From NCBI GenBank assembly GCA_945643635.1, contig CALZFC010000059.1, positions 273,501 to 337,500 on the forward strand: DNA of 64,000 nt, given 5' to 3'. How positions within the stretch are numbered: position 1 is the first letter of the stretch; each line of letters opens with the position of its first letter. The notes beneath the pieces were generated by a model that saw only the letters and a list, made by a program, of their open reading frames with translations, ran no database searches and was not told where the DNA came from. The translations under genes were made by a program, and so were the position numbers. Shown in pieces: positions 1-11,758 of the stretch. The DNA comes from Allodiplogaster sudhausi (lineage: Eukaryota > Nematoda > Chromadorea > Rhabditida > Diplogasteridae).

Positions 1-163
1 ATAGCAATGTTCAATGAATCTCAATAATCTACTATGAAGTCTTATTGAAGGAATAGCTATTTCGTTGACAAAAAAAGTTGTTGCTGCAATTTTTTCACTT
101 TGAAAAATTCAAGAATTCCTTTGGTTTTTTCTGATAGAGTGCCAAGCTATCACCTTTTTGCAG

Positions 164-993
164 ACTACAACGCATGCTACGTTGAGCCGTGCAAGAACGG
201 CACGTGCAACAATATTCCTGCTGGCCCCAACAGCACGCACAGCTGCACATGCTTCGCGGGCTTCACAGGAGCGGACTGCGGCACGAGTTAGTCACCTTCT
301 CGAGTACGGTAGCTTACTGTCGTGTCGGGACTTGTTTTTTTTTTAAATTTTAATGTCGCTTAAAGTAATCGACAACTGCGTCGAACTCAAGCCATGCAAG
401 AACAACGGGATCTGCCACAACATGATCGCCAACTACACGTGCTCTTGTCCAGTTGGTGCCTACGACTATAACTGCTCAAGCAGTTAGTGACTTGGTTCTT
501 TACATTATATTTGATGGTTTTTTTCCTGAGGTTCTATATTTTTATAATATAAGGTAAATTTTTTTCTCGATTTTTTTACTCCCAAAATAATTTTTTAAAC
601 AAACCTTCACAGATCCGAGTGACTGCACTCAACGGTGCGACTACAGTACAATCACGGCGCCCTATAATACTCCTGACTCACCAGAATGTAAATCAGGTGA
701 GTTCGTGGTGCGAATATAACTTTGCAATTAGCTTAAATACATGTATTCATGTATATATTAACGCACACTTCATGTCTTCTCTTCGACGTTCTATAATTTT
801 CTTTCGTTTATTCATTATATGTACATATGCATGTGTTTAAAGCTCATAACATTATACTACATACTTGATATCCTTCAATGACAGCGCCTTTCCTTGCAGT
901 GGCCAGCATAACAGGTCGGCCGGCCTTTGGCGGGAACGATACGGTCAACTGGTGCAATGAAGTCAGTACAAACATCATTAGTGGTCAATGAAA

Positions 994-1033
<40 letters not shown>

Positions 1034-4000
1034 CAGCATGATCTGGAAGCTGAATGCATGGATCTCCTCGATGGCCACACCTGCGTTTGCTCTGCGGAGT
1101 ACACGGGCGAGACATGCGATATGAGTAAGGAGTGAGGAAAGAAGATGAGAGAGAGAGGGAAAGAGAGAGAGAGCGAGAGTGAAAGAGAGACGAGAGAGAA
1201 TAATGAATGAGAATGGAGCAACCAAAAAGAGCAACGAGAAAGTGAGAAATGGTGAGAATGATGATAATATAGAAGATATCGAATCCAAAAAATCAGAAGT
1301 AATCGTCTACAACGTCCTCATGATGATCTACGGCAAAGTTGACGAGGAAATGCTAGGTGTACGTTTATTTTAATTTACTTCTACTCCCACGTTACATATT
1401 TAAGCTAACATTCAAAAACTAACAAATTTTGTCATGATATCTTACGAGAGTCTCTGTAAGAGTCAAGGAGGGCACTCTTGGTGCCTGCTGCCGATACCGA
1501 TGTTCAATTCTGAAGAGTAGAACTAAATTAGTGATACATGAGAAGCATGTGAAGAAAACTGGAAGGTCAAAATATTCTAATTTTTTTATATTTTATTCTT
1601 CTGCCTTGTGTCAGGCAAAAAGGCGCGAATTCAAACGTGCATTTTTGGCTCTTTTATTTATGTTTATTCGAGAGCTTCTTCAGCTGCTGAACGACTTGCT
1701 CGCGAATCCTTCATCGATCACTGCGCTCGTTCCATTCATCGTTGGCCTTCTGCCACCTGAGAATCAGACGAGACTCTCGTGGAGTCATGACGACATGTTT
1801 GAATGGATGGCCTTCGAGGGCAAGAGCATCGACTATACGTCAGAGAGAGAGAGAGATAGAGACGGAAAGATAGGGAGAGAGAGATATAGAGAGAGGGGGA
1901 GATAGTGAGGGAGAGCGAGAGAGAGAGAGAACAAAAACCCTGTCATTTCATAAACAATTAATTGATTATATACTTGAACCTTAGTGACGAAATATTCAGC
2001 GAAAGCACATTGATGTGGACGGACGCTGTGCTCGGGAACTGCTTCACCTTCAATCACAGAAATATCTCTTTCCCATACCAGAAGCGATCGGCAGGTGCAA
2101 GCGATATTTTATTACTTGCCTTTTTTTCTTTTATTGATTGGTCAAACGCAAAAAATTTCAATTAATTGATTGTACAAATAAACTATGTAAAATAATCGAC
2201 GACTTAACAAAAAACATACGCCTCAGGCAGCCATGGCGGATTAATCGCCAAGCTGAGGGTCAACCTCGACGAATATGCTCCGTGGACAATGACTGCTGGA
2301 TTGATGGTAGAGAAACGAAGAAGAAGAAGAGGAAAATAAGACTGATTACAACACATCTCACCTGGCCGTTTTTGATTTCATTCGACTATTTTTCTTTTTG
2401 TTCGAAAGCGAAATATGTGTATCTCCATTGAATGTTGCATTCAATGTCTAACTTTGCTTTTTTGTTGTTGTTGCCATATATGATGTGCAAACTAACAATA
2501 AGCTAGTTTCCCTATTTGACCTGATTGCACCCTCATATACACATGTAATAGCTAATCAATTTGCTAAACAGGTGTTCATCCACTCGAAAGACATGGACAT
2601 CTTCTCGGAGTCGATCCGCTACAATGTCAAGCCGGCCGAGGCAATCAATGTCGACGTTGTTCAGGTCTTGGCATAGTGGCATTTCAGACAATATAGTCCT
2701 TTGAAAAAAAAATAAGTGTTTGCAAAATATATCAACACTTTTCAAGATACAATACACTCACCTTGGCGGCAAGTACGGCAAGTGCGTGAACAGTCCGAAA
2801 GAGGTGGACTCGTACTAATACTCGGGCGCTTATTCTACCGACGTTAGTTTTCTCTTTTTAAGTCTACTGATTTTAAATTCATTTATGCATAAATTACAAC
2901 AGTAACAACAAAAAAACCAGAGAACTTTCCTCTGCGCCAAGCATCAGGGATGTCCAAAACCATATCCTGGTCATCTCGTTCTCTATGCGGGCCCGGACAG
3001 GTTTTGGACTTCCCCGATTCCAATCCTTTCGCCCCTCAGGGTTGCCTCCGCTCCTGCTACCAGGACATGATCTACAAAGCGTGCGACTGCATGGATCCAC
3101 GCTATCCCGTGCCAGAGGGCAAGGAGCCATGCGGCCTTCAGAACAGTCAGAGAGAAACGGGGCAGAATCGACTAGTAAAAGAAATGGAGGAAAAGAAAAA
3201 GAGGCGTGTTCAAGACATGGAAAAGGCATTGACTGTTCAAAGTAGTAACGGCAAGAATATCTTTATTCTCATACAATATCTTACTTAATGAGATACAATT
3301 GCAATGGACTCTTCCCTTGTGCATGCAATACGAAACATAGATTGACAAATCAATCTCAATCTATGCAGTGAAGCGATCGATATCATCTTGTATCTCATTC
3401 CCTTCTAATTAATCGCATTGATATTCCCTCCAGGAACATGTCTCGATAACGCGACGTTCACGAATCGTGATCCGTCCACATGGAATTGGTGCGCGTGTCC
3501 GACGTCATGCGTCGAGAAGCTCGAGAGCGTCATCGTCACGCAGACCGGATACGCCGATGACGTCAGTCTGCTATGATTCTTTCGATCGAATGAGGGGAAT
3601 CAAAGACGAAAGGACGACGGGAGGAAGAGGAGAATGTTCAGAGAGAACGAGGAGAGAGCTAGAAAGAGAAAGAGAGAGAGAGAGAGAAAGAGAGAAAGAG
3701 AAAGAGAGAAAGAGAGAGAGAGAGCGAAAGAGAGAGCGAGAGTATTTGGTTGACAGTGCATGTCTAAAGTGAAAGATATACATACCTTTTGCCTCCGGCC
3801 TCTCCAGACGCTGCTCTGCTCCGAGATGAAGACGGAGGAAATGCGCGCGAACTGCCGACTCAATCATAACGACACGGCCGTTGTTCAGGTGACTGTAGAA
3901 TGCTGAATTTATCAATCGATAATGATTGAAATCAATCAATCATAAGCAAATCAATATAATTTCTCTCGAGATTCGACTCCTGTCGCTACGCGAAAACGTC

Positions 4001-4278
4001 TACGGCGAGACGGCAGCGATGGATGTCAGAGAGAAATTCTCTAAATTTGCTTGATCTATCCTCATATCCTTCACTTTGATCTATTGCTTCCTTCGTAACG
4101 TATATTGATTGGTTTGTAAATATTGATTGAATTGCAGTTCAAGCGCATTCTGAACTACCTGGGCGGGCTGGTCGCCTCGATCATCGGCTTCTCTATGGTG
4201 ACTGTCGTCGAGTTCTTCGAGCTGATCGTCCGTGTCCTCTGGTGGTGCGTCCGGCCGCTGCCCAAGCCACGCGCATAA
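164..4278 (+). CDS. EGAS-type DEG/ENaC sodium channel (EGF + ASC domains), 5' partial, one in-frame stop
   Basis: Exons 164-286, 366-482, 613-696, 900-961, 1037-1124, 1297-1356, 1673-1838, 1985-2094, 2227-2306, 2572-2664, 2747-2842, 3040-3145, 3434-3561, 3808-3888, 3971-4024, 4138-4278 join in one continuous reading frame. The first exons encode Cys-rich EGF-like modules (CYVEPCKNGTC, CTCFAGFTGADC, CKNNGICHN, CVCSAEYTGETC). The rest matches the extracellular loop of amiloride-sensitive channels: GNCFTFNH, YSGAYSTD joined to GCLRSCYQDM, CDCMDPRYPVPEG, CACPTSC. The last exon gives the pore and second membrane segment, with GFSMVTVVEFFEL as the selectivity-filter region, and ends in a short basic tail. 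EGF modules in this family lie in the extracellular loop, so the first membrane segment and start codon should be left of the window. Such channels conduct sodium in nematode sensory or epithelial cells. An in-frame TAA at 2816-2818 interrupts the model. Family assignment is strong; which egas paralogue is unknown. Confidence 0.88.
1003..1031. repeat. (TA)n microsatellite
   Basis: About 14 TA dinucleotides lie in the intron before exon 1037-1124 of the EGAS-like gene and run almost into its acceptor. Confidence 0.95.
1600..1665 (+). repeat. Dispersed CAGGCAAAAAGG repeat, copy 1 (in an EGAS intron)
   Basis: It contains CTGCCTTGTGT, the exact core CAGGCAAAAAGGCGCGAATT (1612-1631), CAAACGTG and TTTTGGCTCTTTTA. 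It lies in the intron before exon 1673-1838, ending within about ten bases of that acceptor. Confidence 0.8.
2816..2818 (+). other. In-frame TAA inside the EGAS-like channel
   Basis: In exon 2747-2842 the codons read Asp-Ser-Tyr-TAA-Tyr-Ser-Gly-Ala-Tyr-Ser-Thr-Asp. The frame is set by both neighbouring exons and by the conserved YSGAYSTD/GCLRSCYQ junction, so the stop lies in the middle of the conserved extracellular domain. A single substitution from TAC or TAT would account for it. No alternative GT donor that skips the codon in phase was seen. It is a real nonsense allele, a pseudogene lesion or a base error. Confidence 0.75.
3620..3745. repeat. GA-rich tract in an EGAS intron
   Basis: GA and GAAA repeats occupy most of the intron between exons 3434-3561 and 3808-3888. 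Unlike the receptor and mlt-10 introns, the purine strand here is the coding strand. Confidence 0.9.
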
Positions 4279-4300
4279 CGGGCCTTTTTTCTCTTTTGTA

Positions 4301-4306
4301 AATAAA
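4301..4306 (+). promoter_or_regulatory. Polyadenylation signal AATAAA of the EGAS-like gene
   Basis: A canonical AATAAA begins 23 nt after the TAA stop at 4276-4278. Nematode 3'UTRs are often this short, so it is the likely cleavage signal for the upstream gene. Confidence 0.6.
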
Positions 4307-4666
4307 ATGATGATCTTTAGCCAGTTAAAGCCGGGAAAGACAAAAACGGATTTCTATTTTTAACGAAAGATATTTGACAAGTACAAGACTATTGGCGACA
4401 GCAAGCAAGATTTCGCTGTGTGGCTCCTACTACGGATGAGAGCAACGACTTCGGGCGGCTGTCACTCCATGATCACCTCGAAAATCCGCTCAAAAAAAAT
4501 TTCAGCAAAAAAAATTTACTTTAGAAATTTGTGACAATTACTCTTCTTAGAATATGATGATGCCAAAACGTTGCCTGCTTGTCTACACATAATATGTATG
4601 TATGTATGTGACAACACCGCCATGTTACTAACAAGTTTTCCGAACATGTTCCAAGCTACATACCTA

Positions 4667-5160
4667 CAGTCCCGCCCAACATTTCAGGTACATAAATTAA
4701 TTAGATTAATTAGATTAATTTAAATAATTTCAATTGAAATTTGAGCGATATTAGGCACTTTTACGCAGTACCTTGTGTTTGTAAGGGTGGTTTTTGAAGT
4801 GCTGAACAAGTACATACCGTTAGATTTTAAAAAGAATCTCAAATGACCGTTTAAGATCGAATTCTGCCGGTTTTAGGAGGGTCATGACCGTCTTTTAGGT
4901 GCTGTCGATCGTGTGTTTTCGAAGGCACCTAAAACACGGCCATGACCCTTCTAAAAACGGCCGAATTCGTTTTTAAACAGTCATTTGAGATTCTTTTTAA
5001 AATTTGACTGTATATACTTGTTCAGCATGTCAAAAACCACCCTAACAAACACAACAAACTGCGTAAAAGTGCCTAGTATCGCTCAAATTCCAATTGAAAT
5101 TATTTAAATTAATCTAATTAATCTAATTAATTTATGTACCTGAAATGTTGGGCGGTACTG
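4667..5160. mobile_element. Foldback (long inverted repeat) element, about 494 bp
   Basis: The segment is almost entirely two inverted arms of about 235 bp (roughly 4667-4905 and 4925-5160) around a small centre. It starts CAGTCCCGCCCAAC and ends with the near-complement, with one extra mismatch in the right terminus, and a TA dinucleotide abuts each end. The arms include repeated TTAATTAGA units and long A/T blocks. CAGT ends with TA flanks are typical of Tc1/mariner-derived non-autonomous elements; that link is inferred. No coding capacity is visible. It shares its terminal bases with the element at 13998-15045. Confidence 0.85.
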
Positions 5161-5436
5161 TACATATAGAATGATTGAACGGTGGACACCAATATGTTTG
5201 CTAATGAATTGTATTTTTTTATAAAATAAAAGCGTCCATTCTTTGCAACGCAACTGTGCTTATACATATGTACGTTAATGAAAACAATTTTCTGTTTACT
5301 GATTTTAAAATTAGCTTATTTGTCTGCTACTGCGCTGGTAGCACAACTTTAGTAAATATATTTCCCAAAACAACCAATCTCTCTCTTTTTCCATCTGCTC
5401 AGTTAGCACATAATTTGTTTTAACGATGATTTATTG

Positions 5437-6150
5437 TTAGTGAAATGTAAAATTTTAAACTAATAGTAAATTTCTGGATGTAGGTATTCTTTCCACATTT
5501 ATAGCCCCCGGCGCAAACGCTAGCTATGCATTGGAGTTGGCTTACCATTACTTTAATTAAGCGCTCGTCCCCGTGCAAAGACACTTTTTTTACTTCATGA
5601 TAGGAGAGGTGAACATGCATGTTGGTCCCACACGAACATGCATGTTGGTCCCACACGAACATGCATGTTGGTCCCACACGAACATGCATGTTGATCCCAC
5701 ACGAACATGCATGTTGGTCCCACACGAACATGCATGTTGGTCCCACACGAACATGCATGTTGGTCCCACTCGCCATTAAATTGGCTATTCTTGTACATAT
5801 GTATTACAATATATTATCCCTATTTTAACAGGTCGTCTAAATGAAAACGGATTCCGCTTTGAAATTAGGTATAAAAAATATTTTTCCACACAACTTCGTC
5901 GGAGAGTGTTGCTATTGAGTTTTGCGCCATATTCGGCGAAAACGTTGCCCTAGCAGACGATGGAAGAGGGGCGAGGTCGTCACTCCCATGACGTGTCGAG
6001 TTCAACGACAACGCTTGCTACAGTTTTCGTCTAGCAGCGAGCTCTAAAATAACTTGCTCCAATTTCTCATTCGTTTCACATGCTTTTGGTGTGGCGCCCG
6101 CCCACCGAGCACGAGTTTATCACATCTCGCTCATGACGCCTTCTTCTGTT
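5437..6150. repeat. Diverged dispersed repeat, copy A
   Basis: This segment aligns by eye with 6330-6880. Shared landmarks in the same order are a block around GGTATT..TATAGCC, GCGCAAACGC versus GTGCAAACGC, the CATGCATGTTG..CCCA block followed by CCATT-AATTGGCTAT, a TATTCGGC block, and a CAGC-GAGCT block followed by TTCTCAT and TTCACATG. Copy A additionally carries the 23-bp tandem array. No gene is recognisable in either copy; together they look like two old insertions of one non-coding element. Confidence 0.65.
5611..5770 (+). repeat. 23-bp tandem repeat, about seven units
   Basis: Units of the form ATGCATGTTGGTCCCACACG plus AAC repeat about seven times with almost no variation; one unit has GATC in place of GGTC. 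Each unit contains the palindrome ATGCAT. Because 23 is not a multiple of three, open frames appear in several frames on both strands, none with other support for coding. The related copy at 6460-6500 has a single unit, so the array expanded inside copy A. Confidence 0.9.
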
Positions 6151-6329
6151 CTGAATGATTAAATGAATTATACATTATCTTCTAACTCTCTTGTCAGCTA
6201 AGAAATAAGAATAAAATATAACAAAAATACATATGAAAACTGTTTTACTTCAAACATTAAAGGAGGACAGAAATCAACCTTAACTATTATGATTTTTGTC
6301 TGATAAATATTAATTTAATTTAACAAACT

Positions 6330-6880
6330 ACCTATTTAAATATAAATAGATCAAATTCTGGACAAAGGTATTATTTTCAAGTATATAGCCGCTGTGCAAA
6401 CGCAACCCCCCTCGCAGGCTGCTTCTTGCTCTTCTCCGTGCAAGAGAGTTCTTGATATGTGAGGAGAGCATGCATGTTGCTCCCATTCACCATTCAATTG
6501 GCTATCCTTGCTGTAATATGATCCCTGTTTTAACTCGCCATCTAAATGAAGACGATTCTGCAACGAAATTATCGTTGGTTGTAAAACAAATTCCCTCACT
6601 TTCGTCGATGAGACTTTCGAGAGAGGCTTGGGAAATATTCGGCTGAAAAGCTGCTCAAGGATATGACGTTTGATAAAAGGGGAAAAGGGAAAAGGGGAAA
6701 GCGTCACTATCCAGATGTGGCCAGGTTAGTGCACTGCACTTTTACACGGTTTTCATCCAGCATCGAGCTTGAAAACATGATTGAATTTCTCATGAGATTC
6801 ACATGTCTTTTCTCATGACACACGCCGATCTAGCACGTGGATCTCATGTGCTTCTCATGGCTTGTACATCATAATGATGT
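6330..6880. repeat. Diverged dispersed repeat, copy B
   Basis: This is the partner of copy A at 5437-6150, with the same landmark blocks in the same order and orientation but a single CATGCATGTTG unit instead of an array. A short run of GGGGAAAA-like units occurs near 6680. The stretch 6900-7826 that follows holds one dispersed-repeat copy (7085-7170) and no recognisable gene. Confidence 0.6.
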
Positions 6881-7084
6881 ATTGAATAAAAAATAAATTA
6901 ATAATTAAACAAACCCTTCCCTTCCCTTCCTTTTTTCTCTCATGTCAGATATTAAATAAGAATAGGATGAAGAGACATATGATAATTTCTTCACTTCTAA
7001 TATTAATGAAGCACGAAACGTGCTACCGTAATCATTTCAATTTTTCCGAATTTTTTTTTTCAATTTTTTTTGTCTCGTCTCTGT

Positions 7085-7170
7085 AAATTACATGCTCTTT
7101 CTCTCTCGTCCTTGTATCAGGTAAAAAGGTGCCAATTCAAGCTTGAGTTTTTAGTTCCTTTAAACACGAT
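7085..7170 (+). repeat. Dispersed CAGGCAAAAAGG repeat, copy 2
   Basis: This copy reads through the same ordered blocks as the others: GTCTC, ACATGCTCT, TCTCTCGTCCTTG, ATCAGGTAAAAAGGTGCC, AATTCAAG and TTCCTTTAAA. It lies in the intergenic DNA before the trehalose synthase gene and is more diverged than the copies at 1600 and 34900. Confidence 0.7.
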
Positions 7171-7826
7171 TGTCCCTGGCCGTGTCTGGCATCAGCTAGA
7201 CATGCATAGATGATGCCATGCATTGGCATGTGATTAATCTTCGTCATCGTAGCTCTCTCAGCTGAAGAGGTCTTGGCAGTATGATACACTAATGGTAAGA
7301 CCTTTTTCTAAGTTCTTTTTATGTTTCTTGGTATGTCGATGCAGAACATTAGATTTGTGATGAAATTAAGCGAAGACTGGTAACCGTTATGGGTATTTTT
7401 GCGCTCTAACGACAATTCATGGGTTGAACCGGCAGTTTCAGCAATGACTGTAGTTCGCTAAAAGGGCGACGGTTCAATGTAATGTGAAAGGATTTCAAAC
7501 TCTATCGTACTTGTCTCGCTCTCTTTCTTTCTCTTTATTTCTCCCGTATCACCCAATAGAAAATACTATACAGTGTACAATGTCTAACAATCTTACTACC
7601 TGCAAAGATTGAAGCCTACGTCGGTTGTGGTCTTTCTATGCGCAAAAGCTTCTGAAAGAGTATGGCTTGCGATAAAATACTCGCAGTGCGAGATCGTTCG
7701 TGGAGTGAAACACACAAACTAACAAAACGACGATAAAATCATGTCAAAACATTCCAAAGTCTGAAATGATGTTTAGCGAAACTAAGTGATTTGTACATGT
7801 TAAGAAAAATTTCTCCAAAGGACTCT

Positions 7827-10800
7827 TCAGGCTTCGAGGAAAGCTTCGCCCCATCGCTCGGTGTCGTTGGCGATAATAAACGCCTTCATTGCGGAACCGC
7901 CCTGGAGTTGAGTCTTTTCATCCTCATTGGCCGCTTGGAAGAAGGCGACTGCTATCGACTGAAAGGAAGCAAATTTTTATTTCTATTTAAATATAATTAA
8001 TTTTATTATTTTCTTCGATTAGAACATCTTTCAAAATAGTCTTTGTCAGAGAGAAAGAGAGAGCGACAGAAGGTGAGAGATTGAGAGGGGGAGTTAGGGA
8101 GATGTAGAGAGAAATTGCGTGCCTCAATGTCTTGGACGTTCTCGACTCTCGTGTAGTTGTGCCGGCCGGTCTCCGAGTCCTCAAAGAGGCCCGCTCTATG
8201 GAATTGACGCTCCGCCCCAGCCCCAGTCGAGAGAATCAGGCGGGCGGCCGGATTCACGACGGCCATCTCTTTGGCCACCTGATACATACAAGGAATGATG
8301 ATAGTGAAAAAGAGTACTCGGAGAGAATGAATATGATATATGCGTGACTGATTTTCAGAAGTCGAGTATATGAGCTGATGAGAATAAATATTTATTAAAT
8401 AGTACATATGTAGAAAGAATGCCTTTCCAATTATTAGTTTAAAAAATATTTGATTTGCATACAAGATTCAAGCCATCCTGGCGCGGCGTCACGACCCCGA
8501 CGTCCATTGCGGAATAACACGCAATGAGCTCGCGGCGAGTGCGGCCTGCCAGTAATGGATTATAAATGTAGTTGGCAGAAGCATAAAACTCATGTACATA
8601 CATATCTGACATACTACTTTTACGGACACTATATGAAAGAGAGTTGCAATGACCTTGTTCTAATAGAGTTTTTTTTTCGAAATAAGTGGGTAATGATTAA
8701 ATTATTACCGTTTGTTTCTAGTATGATCGGCTTCCAGTTCTCCGTCTGAAACTGTGCGTTGATTGCAGCGGCGATTGCAAGACACTCATCTTGATAGGCG
8801 GCATAGTAGTCGGATCCCTGAAAATGACATGAGATAAAACAAAGATATCACTGATCAACATCAGTTCTCATTGAAATTTTATTCATAAAACTATAAGCAA
8901 TCGAGGTTTGATACAAAGGGCAATAATTCTCAAGCAGATCATTTACATAAATAAACAATCAAAAGCGTACACTGCTTTCACACACCATCTTGGATAGGCG
9001 GAATTTTCTACAGCAACTCGCCACCTGAATGTTGAAGACAATTATTTCTTTTAATTATTGGGATTTTTCAAAATTCTGTCCCTTTACATAGAGTGTGTGT
9101 TTTTGTGTCCGTTCGTTGTGTTTTTTGTCAATTTGTGTTGTACGTGAGTTTGTAAGAACCCGCCTGATATAAGACGTCTTTCCCCTGTCTCTCCGGGTGC
9201 TTAATGAGATAGCGACAAAAGCCTAGGAGCTTTTCTCTGATTCCCTTCGTGTAATCGAAACGTTCAGCAGAGAAGAAGAGACGCGCATCCGCCGAAGCAT
9301 TGTCGCCAAGCGCCTAAATATTAACTTGTTTATTTATTCAGCTAATTATTTGAGATATCAGACAAAGTGTGCGCATTACACTATGACAATTTAAAATTAA
9401 TATTATTAAAGACCTTTCTCCGGATTGCCTGCGCCATTTCGGCAGTCTCCGGCGAATGTTGGAGAAAGTCTGCGGTGGGAATGGAGACGGGAAAGACGCC
9501 GATCGTCGTTGAGCGTCCTGCCATGCTCGCAGTGTACACGTCGAAGTCGCCATCGTACTCCAACTGCAAGCGAACGGGCGATGCTTGGCATTCTCCCAAC
9601 TATTTGAATTTTCTGAGTATCTATTGTCTCTCTAAATCACATGTTCTCTCGCCTTTTTGTTAGGAAAAAAAATGCGCGAATTCAAATGTGTATTTTTTTT
9701 ACAATTTCAATTCGTTCAACACATATGTATATATGTTAACCTTGGCCTCCTTCACATTCTTCTTCACTTCTTCCACGAATCGCTCTCGGTCCTCGTGCGT
9801 TTGAAAGCCGACCTGTAAATGGTGGTAATACTGCAGGAAAGCTTGAATGATGAAGAGAGAATGTGAAATATTGAGAGAGAGAAGGCCAGCGACGAAAAGA
9901 GAAAAGAGAAAGACCTTTGAGAATGCTAGCAATCCGCGGAGCACCGAGATGCCGGCGAGCTCGAACTCCTTGAAGAAGTCGGCCGAGGGATGGAAGGGAA
10001 TATGCAGGAAGAAGACGACTTCGATTCTCGCATCCATCGACTGCAGCTGCTGCCCGACCAGGAAGAGGTGGTAGTCGTGCACCCAGATGACATCCTGATT
10101 TTAATAATTTATTCATTTATTGATTGACTTATTGATCATAATCATCCATTTCTATATATATAGATTGCATTCGCTGAAATGCACAATGAAAGACATGAAA
10201 AGTAAAAGCCTAAAATATATCTTCTTCTTTCCAGCCCTTTGCAATTTGAACTCTTCCTAGTATATCCTTAAAATAAATACCCGTGGCCGGCTGATCTTGG
10301 CAAGTTCCATCGCAAACTGGTAATTGACACGAATGTAAGAACTCCAGTGTTGATGCAGGGTCTGGAAGGAAAAAGGATTTTAATACTGTAATTAATGTTT
10401 ATTATTTATGCATTTACTAACTACTATATCATTTATGAACCTTTTCATCTCTGTAAACGTCAGGGATGTACTCGTCGAGTCCGTGGAGAGCCGGCCAGAG
10501 TAGATTGTTGCTGATGCCGGTGTAGTACTGCGAGAAGTCGCCCTCGTCCACCAGCACCGGCTGCAGTCTGTAGCCGCCGCCGTTGTAGTCAGCCAAGGCA
10601 TCGAGCAGCAATGTTGTCTCTCTTAGAACACGATACAGTAAGATGGCAGTACATACTTGGCCAATACCGGTTTTTTCCTCTCTCAAATGGTACTTATTAG
10701 CAGTCACGGTTAAGGCATAACTGCATCATGTTCAGCAAAGAACAATCCCACTTCTAATGTGGACATGGTTTCTCTCTCTCACACTCTTCTTTCTCTCACG

Positions 10801-11758
10801 CACTCTCTCTCATATCTCTGTTCTTCTCTCTCTCTATTACCCGCCCTACTTTCCTCTCGCTGTCTATTCCTCATTCCAGCTCTCTCACACACTCTCACTC
10901 TCTCTCCCTCTAGTCTGCCTTGTGTTCTCAAGTCAGAATAAGTACAATACCGTACCGCGCCTTCTTGCCATAGGAATGAGCAAAGTCGGATTCCTCGTGC
11001 TCGGCCGTCAGCTCGACGGGGATCTAATATATGTTAATATATAATTAAAGAAAATAAATATTTTTAAACCAATATTATAAACCTATTCTTTTTAAACGAA
11101 TTTTAAAGCCATCTATCCAGTACATTTTGAATATTCTTTTTTTTTTAACATGGGGCAAAACAATACCCGTTGGTTCTCGAGCTTCATAAGTGGACCTATC
11201 GCATTTGTCCGCCGTGAAAGAGGCGCTTCAGTTTTGTTGGAGCCTGCGTTAGGACCAACTGTCATGATTCTCTCTCTCTCTCTTTGAATGTTACTATTTT
11301 TCCGTTAAAAATAAACGACGGATTGTTTTGCTGACCAAAATTGGCCAGCCAGACATTGTTCGCGTTCTTGCACAGAACGGGTTCGACGCAAGCGATAAGG
11401 CCACCGGAACCAGGTTTCAGTTTGTAATTGCCACTTCCGTCCTTCTCAACTAGAATCGGAGGGGCGTTGGAGACGGTGATGAGACGCGCCTATAGAGAAA
11501 CAAAGTGAGATGGGGAGAAAAGGAGCGAGAGAAAGAAGAAGTGAGAGAGACGGAGAGAAATAGAAAATTGAACAAAAGACACAAAATCTAATAGCGATCA
11601 AACGGCAAGGTAGAGATGAAATCAAACCTGGCAAGAAGGAACTTTTGCGGCCGAGCGAGACGCGCTGAAGGAAGCATTGAAATATGCATTGAAGGCTGCA
11701 TTGAAGGAGGAATTGAAGGAAGCATTGAATGGTGCACTCACGTTCTCCGAAGCCTCAT
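7827..11758 (-). CDS. tps: Trehalose-6-phosphate synthase (GT20), start not resolved
   Basis: Exons in transcript order: 11758-11628, 11489-11336, 11243-11167, 11023-10956, 10621-10459, 10361-10281, 10094-9915, 9812-9741, 9563-9414, 9313-9164, 9024-8986, 8817-8709, 8545-8463, 8278-8123, 7958-7827 (stop). All phases agree, giving about 581 residues. The enzyme joins UDP-glucose and glucose-6-phosphate in the cytosol. GT20 landmarks appear in order: RLITVSN with SGGL, NLLWPALH, WVHDYHLFL, VVFFLHIPFHPS, SAERFDYTKGI, YAAYQDE, then VTPRQDGLNL joined to VAKEMA. The protein ends soon after the catalytic fold (WGEAFLEA-stop), without the phosphatase-like C-terminal domain of the long nematode enzymes. 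The usual Arg in the N-terminal SNR motif is Ala here (VSNAPP). Introns after 9164 and 8123 need GC donors. The first exon starts mid-codon, so an upstream exon is missing. Confidence 0.92.
9620..9705 (+). repeat. Dispersed CAGGCAAAAAGG repeat, copy 3 (in a tps intron)
   Basis: Blocks TTGAATTTTCTGA, TTGTCTCTCTAAATCACATG, TTCTCTCGCC, TTGTTAGGAAAAAAAATGCG and CGAATTCAAATGTG match the other copies in order. It lies in the intron between exons 9812-9741 and 9563-9414 of the trehalose synthase gene, antisense to that gene. Confidence 0.75.
11640..11745 (-). repeat. 12-bp in-frame repeat in the tps 5' exon
   Basis: About six 12-bp units of the type GAAGGAAGCATT occur on the plus strand. On the coding strand they read as tandem Phe-Asn-Ala-Ser-like tetrapeptides (FNASFNSSFNAAFNAYFNAS). 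The unit length keeps the frame, and the exon continues in phase to a CAG|GTTTGA donor. This makes a low-complexity N-terminal linker before the catalytic domain. Coding status is inferred from frame continuity. Confidence 0.6.

Noticed and set aside
5611..5770. CRISPR-like look of the 23-bp repeat
   Set aside because: Units are contiguous with no spacers, and the genome is that of an animal; it is a plain tandem repeat.
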